A stretch of DNA of 64,000 nucleotides, from NCBI GenBank assembly GCA_007859745.1, contig SMLU01000001.1:434001-498000 (forward strand), given 5' to 3'. This document shows, piece after piece, positions 51,712 through 59,029 of the stretch; the first letter of the stretch is position 1, and each line of letters begins with the position of its first letter. The notes beneath the pieces were generated by a model. It was given only the letters and a program-made list of their open reading frames with translations. It searched no databases and was not told where the DNA came from. The stretch comes from Phycisphaerae bacterium RAS1 (lineage in GTDB: Bacteria > Planctomycetota > Phycisphaerae > UBA1845 > Fen-1342). A program made the position numbers and the translations under genes.

Positions 51712-53724
51712 ATGTCGTTGTTGGGTGCCCGCCGCGATTTTAGACAGCTCCGTGCAGCGCCCGCCGGCCGGCGGACGCCGCCGCCGCCCCCGCCGCAGCC
51801 CGATCTCCCGCCGCCGGCGCGGGAACTCGCTTGGATCAAAATCAAGGTGGTGGACGACGCCACCAGCCGGCCGCTGTCCGGCGTCGTCCTCAAGGTGACG
51901 CAGCCCAATGGGCGGCAGTTCGACTTCACCACGCGCCCGGACGGCGCCGTCGAAGTGCACGAGATCGACCAGGGAACGTGCGACGTCACGTGCGACCTGT
52001 CCGAGGCCACGCTCGCCGATACGTTCGATTTCGAAACGACGGGGCCCGCCGCAACAGACGCCGACGACTCCGACAGCACGGCGGAACCCGGTGCAAACGC
52101 GGCGGGCGCCGCCGCAGACACGCCCGACGCCGAGCCGGATGTCACCGTCCCGATCATCCCGGGAACGCACGTCGCCGAGATCGAAGCCCACCGCGTCGCA
52201 AGCGGCGAGACCCTGGAGAGCTTGGCGCAAGGCGCCGGCACGACCTGGCAGCGGCTGGCGATCTTCAATTTCAACACCGCCGTCCCGGACGCGATCAATC
52301 GACACCTGCGCGAGGACGTCGGCTGCACGCGGCGAACCGCCGACGGCGCCAATTACCAATTCGACGACTCCGACGACCCGGGGATCGTCTTTGTTCCGAC
52401 GGCATGGCGGCAGGCGGGGCTGGCGACCGAGCAGGAGCACGTGATCCGCGTCCGCTCGGTCGGTTATCGAGGGCCTCGCCTGCACGAGTGCATTTGCATT
52501 CCGGGCATCTGCTTCGATTTCGATCGATCATTCGTCGGTCCCGACGCGGCTCCAGTCTTCGACGACCTGGGCGCGGCGCTGCAACGATTCCCCGGCGGCA
52601 AACTGTCCGTTTATGGACACACGGACCGCTGCGGCAGCGAGGAGTACAACAAGGCGCTCAGCGACCGCCGGGCGGAGAGCGCCTACGCCGTCGCGACGCA
52701 CAAGCCGGATGTCTGGGAGCGTCTTTACACCGATGAAGACTGGGGTCTGCGCCCGATTCAATCGATGCTGACGGCCCTGGGGCATGACCCGCAAGGGGTT
52801 GATGGCGAGATGGGGCCCAACTCGCAAGCCGCCATGCGATCGTTCACGGGTCAAAGCGGCAATGCCCGTGTCGAAAATGACGCGGCGTTTCGAGCGCGGC
52901 TGTTCGCGGCGTACATGGTTCATCTGTGTCCCGAGCCGGTCGCCGAGGAGCGCTTCGCCCGCACAAAGTTCATGGGCTGCGGCGAGTACAACCCGATGGT
53001 GGAAGCCAACGCGAACGAGCTGGCCGGAAACGGCCGCGGACGCCGGCCGGGAAACGCGCCCAATCGCCGCGTCAGCTTTCTACTCTTCGATCGTCCGCCG
53101 CAGTCTTCGCCCTGCCAGCTCGGCGTGATTCAGCCCTGCCAGGAGCAGACGAGCCGGCCGCCGGCCGCCGGCGGCGCGAACCCTCACCTTCGCTGCCCGT
53201 TCTACAGCCGCTTCGCGTCGTCGTGTCGCTGCGGACAAGGCGGCCAGACGCTCGAAGAGGTGGGCATCCGGCTGCTCGACGAAAAGCGGGACGCGACGCC
53301 CCATGCGCCGTATGAGCTGGTCGCCGGCTCGGTTCGCCGGTCGGGCTTGAGCGACGGCGAGGGTTGGGTATTCGAAAGCGGGCTGCCGAGCGGCGGGACA
53401 TGCACGCTGCGATGGAGCCGGGCAGCAGCCGACGCCGAAGCCGGCGCTGCGGAGGCCGGATTTCAATACGAACAGCAGGTCTTTCTCGACCTGGGCGACA
53501 ACGAAGAAGAGGCGAATCGTCGACGCCTCGCGAACCTGGGGTTCAAGATGTTCGACGACGAGACGATGAACGTCCGGCTGCTCCAGTCCGCGTATTCGCT
53601 GGACAAGTCGGGCAGTCTCGCGGACGTCGGCGCGCTGCTCGCGCAGTGGCACGATCAGGACAAGCCGCCCACGCTCTCGGACGGCGTCGACACGTTTGCG
53701 CGCGACGACACCGCGCTGGCCTGA
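51712..53724 (+). CDS. modular LysM/OmpA/peptidoglycan-binding protein, secretion-associated type
   Basis: 670 residues from ATG 51712, aligned with the paralogue at 55624 (both share RRD.(K/R)QLRAAPAGRRTPP just after the start). No signal peptide. Domains in order: Pro-rich leader; a beta module (WIKIKVVDDATSRPLSGVVLKV ... VEVHEIDQGTC) of the kind attached to VgrG/type VI proteins; LysM (VASGETLESLAQGAGTTWQRLAIFNF, ~160-205); an OmpA-C-like domain (VYGHTDRCGSEEYNKALSDRRAESA, ~295-325); two peptidoglycan-binding-like repeats (one ending NSQAAMRSFTG); and a second beta module. Likely a cell-wall-binding carrier or adaptor of exported effectors. The secretion system is not in the window. Confidence 0.75.
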   Translation: MSLLGARRDFRQLRAAPAGRRTPPPPPPQPDLPPPARELAWIKIKVVDDATSRPLSGVVLKVTQPNGRQFDFTTRPDGAVEVHEIDQGTCDVTCDLSEATLADTFDFETTGPAATDADDSDSTAEPGANAAGAAADTPDAEPDVTVPIIPGTHVAEIEAHRVASGETLESLAQGAGTTWQRLAIFNFNTAVPDAINRHLREDVGCTRRTADGANYQFDDSDDPGIVFVPTAWRQAGLATEQEHVIRVRSVGYRGPRLHECICIPGICFDFDRSFVGPDAAPVFDDLGAALQRFPGGKLSVYGHTDRCGSEEYNKALSDRRAESAYAVATHKPDVWERLYTDEDWGLRPIQSMLTALGHDPQGVDGEMGPNSQAAMRSFTGQSGNARVENDAAFRARLFAAYMVHLCPEPVAEERFARTKFMGCGEYNPMVEANANELAGNGRGRRPGNAPNRRVSFLLFDRPPQSSPCQLGVIQPCQEQTSRPPAAGGANPHLRCPFYSRFASSCRCGQGGQTLEEVGIRLLDEKRDATPHAPYELVAGSVRRSGLSDGEGWVFESGLPSGGTCTLRWSRAAADAEAGAAEAGFQYEQQVFLDLGDNEEEANRRRLANLGFKMFDDETMNVRLLQSAYSLDKSGSLADVGALLAQWHDQDKPPTLSDGVDTFARDDTALA

Positions 53725-53744
53725 GCCGGCCAGGAGGCAGTCTC

Positions 53745-55319
53745 ATGTGTCAATCCGGACCCGACATTCCGCTCCGCAGACGACGCCCCACCGGCCCGGT
53801 TCAACGCCGGCCGCGGCAGCGCCCGGCGCGCGTGCAGGCCGCCCCGACCACCGGCACGGTTCTGGACTGGTTCATGCACGACCTGATCGACCAGGGGGCG
53901 GCGGCCGGCGCGGCGGCGGTCGCCGCGGAGCGCATTTTCGTGCTGCCGGAGCTGGATTTGGCCACGCTCATCGCGGAGGGGCCGACCGCCGCGACGAGTT
54001 GGGAAGGGTATCACGCGGGCAAGCACGGCGTTTGGGAACGATTTCAGAATATGCACGGACAGCGGGTCAACCTGGGCGAGCTCTATTTCAATGACGAGTG
54101 GCGCTGGATTCGGCAGGAGTGGAAGTCGGCCGACGGCCGGCAGCTTCGGATTATCAACCAGGCCCAGTTCCGCGCGACGGTGGACTCGGTCTTTTCGCGT
54201 CTCGGCGCGCCGCAGATGTCTCAACAGGCGCTGCTGGACGTGCAGGCGACGGGAATGCGGCACATCTTCGACAGCGCCCGCTTCACCCAGGACGTCGGGC
54301 AGATTTACAACCAATTCGGGCGCGGGACGAGCGCCACCATCTGGCAGGGCAAATACGTCCGAATCCTCCCCAGCGGCGGCGTGGACATCGGCCCGTTGCA
54401 GACCAACATCGATTTCACGGCCCACGGCAAGAGCTTTCGAATCGCGGTCAACGCCCAGACCGGGCAGATCATCAATTTCTTCGAGATCATCAACAACCCG
54501 CGCTTTCGTCCGATGCCGTTCCAGGACATCGTCGTCAAGTGGCGCGGCGGCGTCACGAACCCGGAGGTCCACCGCGTCACGCTCCCCAACGGAACCCGGG
54601 GGAATTTCACGGTCGAGGTTTCAGCGACCTGGCGCGGGCTGATTACGCAAGGCATCAAGCAGGGTGTGCGCGGCAGTGCGCTGGTCGGCGGATTTCTCGG
54701 GGCCATCAGCGGCTTCCGCCGCGAGGGGATCCCCGGCGCCCTCAAGGGCTTTGCAATCGGCGCCGTATTCGCCGCCGGAACCGGGGCGCTGATCGGCGGC
54801 TCGTTGGCGCTGGCGCAGCGCATCCTGCCGCGCGCCGCGGCCGTCGCCGTCAGGGTGCTGGGTTACGTCTCATTTGTGACCACCGTGTTCTCCATCTTGC
54901 TGGACGCGAGCGAAACGGGGCTCGATCCGCAGGAATTCGGCGATCCGGAGACCGGCCCGGATGGTAACACCTACCGCCGCCGTCACGCGCGCAACGTCGG
55001 TTCGCAACTCTTCCCCGACTGGGTCTACCTGGGCCTGCGAATCGAATGCCCGGATGGAACCGTCTTCGAGTTCGGCGAGGACGAGCTGGGGCACGAATCA
55101 GCCTTCGGCCGGACGCCGATCAACGTGTTCGCGCGCGACCGGCGCATCGACTGGCAAATGACGCGCTTCCCGGATGGGAGCAGCATGTGGTGGTGGCTCG
55201 ACCGCCAGTCGCAGGACGAGCACATCCTGGTCTTCCGCGACGACACCGACATGCAGGCGGCGCTTGACAACGAGCAGGAGCGCGCCGTGCGCTTCAACAT
55301 CGTCGAGCCGCATCCGTAA
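53745..55319 (+). CDS. 524-aa protein with glycine-zipper membrane segment, effector candidate
   Basis: 524 residues from ATG 53745 (AGGAGG 7 nt upstream), 20 bp after the LysM/OmpA gene, so co-transcribed. N-terminus is basic and Arg/Pro-rich. Residues ~305-385 are strongly hydrophobic and glycine-rich (GLITQGIKQGVRGSALVGGFLGAISGFRREGIPGALKG, then AIGAVFAAGTGALIGGSLALAQ), the pattern of pore-forming or membrane-inserting toxins. The C-terminal region (FGEDELGHESAFG, MWWWLDRQSQDEHILVFRDD) is unknown. No enzyme motif and no recognised family; the toxin reading is inference from context. Confidence 0.65.
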   Translation: MCQSGPDIPLRRRRPTGPVQRRPRQRPARVQAAPTTGTVLDWFMHDLIDQGAAAGAAAVAAERIFVLPELDLATLIAEGPTAATSWEGYHAGKHGVWERFQNMHGQRVNLGELYFNDEWRWIRQEWKSADGRQLRIINQAQFRATVDSVFSRLGAPQMSQQALLDVQATGMRHIFDSARFTQDVGQIYNQFGRGTSATIWQGKYVRILPSGGVDIGPLQTNIDFTAHGKSFRIAVNAQTGQIINFFEIINNPRFRPMPFQDIVVKWRGGVTNPEVHRVTLPNGTRGNFTVEVSATWRGLITQGIKQGVRGSALVGGFLGAISGFRREGIPGALKGFAIGAVFAAGTGALIGGSLALAQRILPRAAAVAVRVLGYVSFVTTVFSILLDASETGLDPQEFGDPETGPDGNTYRRRHARNVGSQLFPDWVYLGLRIECPDGTVFEFGEDELGHESAFGRTPINVFARDRRIDWQMTRFPDGSSMWWWLDRQSQDEHILVFRDDTDMQAALDNEQERAVRFNIVEPHP

Positions 55320-55361
55320 ACTGCGGGTGCGTTCGTCGTCCCGGGCGGCCCGCCCTGCTTT

Positions 55362-55478
55362 CCGAACCCGCCGCGCCAAGCGGCCGGTTGTGCTTCGGGT
55401 CGCATAAAACCTCGTCCGCCAAAAGCCGCCCCGCTCTGGAGCCGGCGTCGATCCGCCGCTTGGCGCGGCGGGTTCGGA
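55362..55478. repeat. palindromic repeat family 1, copy f
   Basis: Arms intact though the left arm's last bases diverge; ~60-bp centre. It fills much of the 55320-55623 gap between two genes of the modular cluster. Confidence 0.85.
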
Positions 55479-55623
55479 CAAACGGGCCGTTTTGATTCGA
55501 TTCCAGGGCACCCCCCAGACCGACCCTACATCGGGCCGGGGTTGACGACGCAAGACAAGCGTCCTACCGTTTGTGTACTGTCGCGATCGCGTCTTCAGGC
55601 TCCCAAAGGACAGTGGTTTCAGG

Positions 55624-56682
55624 GTGTTCGCCCCGCGTCGTGATCCCAAACAACTTCGTGCTGCGCCCGCCGGCCGGCGGACGCCGCCCACCCCCGTTTC
55701 CACCGAACCGGATACGCCTCCGCCCCAGTCCGAGCGATCCTGGTTCAAGGTCAAGATCGTGGACAACGACACCGGCGCTCCGCGCGGCGGAGTCGGGCTC
55801 AAGATCACGCAGCCCAACGGCATGCAGTTCGAGTTCACGACCCGGCCGGACGGGGCGGTGGAAGTGCACGAGATCGACCAGGGCACCTGCAACGTGACCA
55901 GCGACCTGACCGACTCCCGGATCAGCGACACATACGATTTCGTCGCCGTCGCGCCCGAGCGGGTCGAGCCGGACGACGCGGGTGTCGCGACGCCGCGGGT
56001 GCGCGTGTCGCGCGGCGTGCGGATCGCGGCGATCGAGGCGCACAAGGTGGCGTCTGGCGAGACGCTGGCGAGCCTGGCGCAAGGGGCGGGAATGACGTGG
56101 CAGCAGCTCGCGCTGTTCAACTTCGGCACGCAAATCCCGCACGAGATTAACGAGTACCTGCGCGACCAGGTCGGCTGCACCAAGATGACCGCCGACGGCG
56201 CCAATTACCGCTTCGACGACTCTGACGATCCCGGAATCATCTTTATCCCCACCGTCTGGCAGGAAACCGGCCTGGCGACCGAGCAGGAGCACGTCGTCCG
56301 CGTGAAGGCCTTCGGCGGATTGCAGCTTTGCGTGCGGCTGGCCTGCGACCCGGCGGCGGCCGAGTCGATGGATGACAAGTTCGTGCTCGCCAGCGCGGAC
56401 GGCAGCTACCGCGAAGAGAAGACGGTGAAGGACGACCAGCGCCCGGGCGATCACTATGTCGATTTGCGCTACACCGGGCTGAAAGCCGACGCGTCCTACA
56501 CGCTGCAGGTGATCCAGTCGAACGGCGCGGCGCCGGTGACGGTATTTGAGAACGTGCCCTATGCCCGGCTGGCCGGGCTGTCGCGCTCCGCGCCGGAGGC
56601 GCGCGACGAGGGACTGGTCCTCTCGAACGTCGATGCGGAGTTCGCCGAGGACGAGCCCGACGCCGCTGGCGATGCGGCTTAG
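55624..56682 (+). CDS. modular beta/LysM protein, paralogue of 51712-53724
   Basis: 352 residues from GTG 55624, chosen by alignment with the first paralogue's start; GTG 55573 lacks a ribosome site. It has the same leader (RRDPKQLRAAPAGRRTPP), beta module (FKVKIVDNDTGAPRGGVGLKI ... VEVHEIDQGTCNV) and LysM (VASGETLASLAQGAGMTWQQLALFNF), then ends in a ~130-residue domain (LVRLACDPAAAESMDDKFVLASADGSYREEKTV...). It lacks the OmpA-like and peptidoglycan-binding parts. Probably another carrier of the same type. A duplicated module with divergent C-termini is a hallmark of effector-delivery proteins. Confidence 0.7.
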   Translation: MFAPRRDPKQLRAAPAGRRTPPTPVSTEPDTPPPQSERSWFKVKIVDNDTGAPRGGVGLKITQPNGMQFEFTTRPDGAVEVHEIDQGTCNVTSDLTDSRISDTYDFVAVAPERVEPDDAGVATPRVRVSRGVRIAAIEAHKVASGETLASLAQGAGMTWQQLALFNFGTQIPHEINEYLRDQVGCTKMTADGANYRFDDSDDPGIIFIPTVWQETGLATEQEHVVRVKAFGGLQLCVRLACDPAAAESMDDKFVLASADGSYREEKTVKDDQRPGDHYVDLRYTGLKADASYTLQVIQSNGAAPVTVFENVPYARLAGLSRSAPEARDEGLVLSNVDAEFAEDEPDAAGDAA

Positions 56683-56694
56683 ATGAACGCATAT

Positions 56695-56754
56695 GGGTGG
56701 GACGGGCGTCTCGCCCGTCCTCGCAGTCTCAGTAACGGGCACGATGCCCGTTCC
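56695..56754. repeat. palindromic repeat family 3, copy 3
   Basis: GGTGGGACGGGCGTCTCGCC ... AACGGGCACGATGCCCGTTC, between two genes of the modular cluster. Confidence 0.85.
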
Positions 56755-56802
56755 GAACACGTAGGTTCAGAGGATCTCGGCTCTGCGCGTTAGCGAGGAA
56801 GC

Positions 56803-58176
56803 GTGGCCAACGGATCAAATGACTGGACCGTCGTCCCCGACGCGCCCCCGCGAACGTCCGACGCCGCGTCGCCCGGCGGCGGCGGCGGCGAGCGCCAAGG
56901 CGGCGCGGCAGCGCCGCCGCGCCGCGTCATCGAGGTCGATGAGCCGATCGTCGTCGTCGGCCGGGCGCCGGCGGTCGAGTTCGTCAACGATGGCGATGGG
57001 AACCATCAAGGCGACCAATCCGGCAGCGTCGCCTCGTTCGCGCGAATCGGCCTGTGGGATGAGGCCTTTGACGCTTCCGGCAACGTCCTGAACGCCGAAG
57101 CCGAGGCGGATAATTTCATCGGCGCGGATTCGCGGCGCTTCTACATTCATGTGACAGACTCCACCGCGTCAGGGTCCGTGCGCGTCCGGTTCAAGACCGT
57201 CTATCCCAACGGCCGGGACCAGGATTCGCCGCCCAACAACACGATTACGTGCACTGAGACGGCTGCCGGCTCCGGTCATTTCATCTCTCGCGCGCTGATG
57301 CTCGTCACCGATCTGAAGGACAAATTCCAGCGAACCCACTCCGGGTTGTCGGGCGCCGCTTCGCGGGTTCGCATGCGCGGCGACACCGACTTCCGCATTC
57401 GCCGCGCCAATGTGTTTTCATCGGTCGTCGCAGAGTATCAACCCTCCAGAGTGCCGTTTCGCTCGTCCATTCCGGTCTTCGAGCGCAGCCCCGAATCGCG
57501 CCGCAAAGTCCCGCTTCAGATCGTGATCCTGCGGCGCACCGCGGGCGGATCGCCGGTGGTGTCGGCGTCGCACGTGTGGGACCGCGACCTGCCGATGATC
57601 CGCGCCGTGTACGCCCGCGTCGGCGTCTGGGGCTACACGGTGGTCGCCCCCGGAACGGCGGCGGCTGACACCGTGACGAACGGCTCCGACTCGCTGGCGC
57701 TGATGGACCCGCCCGCGGGAGTGGACCCGGCCGACCTCGACGGCGCCGGCGAGATCACGATCTGCAACACGCTGGCGCAACAGGCCGACACGATCCGGCT
57801 GATCTACGCCGCGGTGCTCCGCAGCGGCAACCGCGGCGAGTCGTTCAACGACGCCAGCGTCACCGCGGCCGGCGGCCCATGGGGACCGACCGCCGGTGCG
57901 GCGTTCATGAACGTCTCCATCCGCTCGCGCGGGCCATATTCGGCGGTGCACGAGACGATCCACGTTCTGTGGGACAAGCCGGCGTCCGCAAACGGCGGCC
58001 ACTACATTCAGCTTGCCTCGCCCGGCCGGCGCTTCGAGCCTCAGAACCTGATGCGCAACGGTACATCGGAAGCCAAGTCGGTCAGCGCGACCAAGCGCAT
58101 CTGGGTCGAAGCGGATGCCGACGGCGCGGCGCAGTTTTCGACCATCCGCGCGTCGCACTACACGCGCAACTGGTGA
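56803..58176 (+). CDS. HETIH-motif protein, putative metallopeptidase effector
   Basis: 457 residues from GTG 56803 (GAGGA upstream). A low-complexity Gly/Ala/Pro-rich N-terminus (~1-60) precedes a beta-rich domain (RVIEVDEPIVVVGRAPAVEFVND). The zinc-protease-like motif HETIH lies at 383-387 in the context GPYSAVHETIHVLWDK, followed by a tail rich in Gly and Arg. I do not recognise the family, but an HExxH on a helix next to a hydrophobic strand fits a zincin. The gene ends 3 bp before a lipoprotein gene, an arrangement typical of an effector and its immunity protein. Confidence 0.65.
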   Translation: MANGSNDWTVVPDAPPRTSDAASPGGGGGERQGGAAAPPRRVIEVDEPIVVVGRAPAVEFVNDGDGNHQGDQSGSVASFARIGLWDEAFDASGNVLNAEAEADNFIGADSRRFYIHVTDSTASGSVRVRFKTVYPNGRDQDSPPNNTITCTETAAGSGHFISRALMLVTDLKDKFQRTHSGLSGAASRVRMRGDTDFRIRRANVFSSVVAEYQPSRVPFRSSIPVFERSPESRRKVPLQIVILRRTAGGSPVVSASHVWDRDLPMIRAVYARVGVWGYTVVAPGTAAADTVTNGSDSLALMDPPAGVDPADLDGAGEITICNTLAQQADTIRLIYAAVLRSGNRGESFNDASVTAAGGPWGPTAGAAFMNVSIRSRGPYSAVHETIHVLWDKPASANGGHYIQLASPGRRFEPQNLMRNGTSEAKSVSATKRIWVEADADGAAQFSTIRASHYTRNW

Positions 58177-58179
58177 GCC

Positions 58180-58797
58180 ATGATCGCCGCCCGATTGCGA
58201 TCCGCCGCGTTTCTGACCATTCTCGCCGGCGCCGTCCCACTGGCGCCCGCGTGCCGAGGAACCTCGATGAACGCCACCGCAAGCACCACCCAGACGCCGA
58301 TGCGCGAGGAGACCGAGCGGCTGCTGTCCTTTCTGTCCGCGGACGAGGTCCATCCGCTGCTGATGGAAAAAGAGCTGCCGAAGTACAGTGGCGAGGCAAA
58401 GGGCGAACTGGTCGCGCGGCTGGCGGCGACGCTCGATCCGCCGCCCGGGCGGTTGCTGTCGCGCCTTCCCGAAATCCTGACGGATCAGAACCGCGACGCG
58501 ATGAGCAGCGTGTTCATTCTGAACCTCCGCGCCGCCGAGCCGGAAGCCCGCCGCGCCAGCCTGGTCGGCCTGAAGCGCCTGCGCCATCCGGCGCTCGATG
58601 CGTTCGCGCTGCTTACGCTCCGCGACGACGCCGACGCGGTTCTGGATGCGGCGTGTTCGATTCTGATCCCCAAAGCGGCGACAGACGCGAAGCTGAAGCC
58701 GCTGCTCGCCGAGGTCTATCGCGCGCACCGAGGGGACGAGGCCTTTCAACTCACGATCGGGCTGCTCGAAGGCAGCGGATTCGGCGAAACGCGCTGA
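58180..58797 (+). CDS. lipoprotein with HEAT-like helices, immunity candidate
   Basis: 205 residues. Signal peptide and lipobox (GAVPLAPAC, C25). The rest is alpha-helical with repeated short helices (RRASLVGLKRLRHPALDAFALLTLRDDADAVLDAACSILIP), like HEAT or ARM repeats. It follows the HETIH gene by 3 bp with no other partner; a periplasmic, membrane-anchored inhibitor of that protein would make sense. Unrelated roles cannot be excluded. Confidence 0.7.
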   Translation: MIAARLRSAAFLTILAGAVPLAPACRGTSMNATASTTQTPMREETERLLSFLSADEVHPLLMEKELPKYSGEAKGELVARLAATLDPPPGRLLSRLPEILTDQNRDAMSSVFILNLRAAEPEARRASLVGLKRLRHPALDAFALLTLRDDADAVLDAACSILIPKAATDAKLKPLLAEVYRAHRGDEAFQLTIGLLEGSGFGETR

Positions 58798-58820
58798 TCA
58801 AGCGGGATTGGTTCGTTTTG

Positions 58821-58879
58821 GGTGCCATGCCCACGCCTTCGCGTGGGCATGCCGACGCAAAGGCCGTCGGCATGACACG
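58821..58879. repeat. palindromic repeat family 6, copy 1
   Basis: TGCCATGCCCACGC...GCGTGGGCATGCCGACG with a downstream GCCGTCGGCATG arm. A related unit is at 63196-63266. Confidence 0.75.
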
Positions 58880-59029
58880 TCCACCGACAGACTTCACCAA
58901 TGCTCGGCGACGAAAAACTCCCTCAATTATTTCGAGAGTCGGCGTGAATCCCGTGCGCTTCCGCTCGCTCGTAGGGTAGGCTGGTGTGTCGAGGATCGAC
59001 CGGGCCGAGTCACCCCATGGAGCTGCGTC

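Noticed and set aside
58808-59029. N-terminal extension of the beta-helix gene
   Set aside because: Runs through a repeat (58821-58879) and lacks a signal peptide; ATG 59030 has GGAG upstream and a proper signal peptide.
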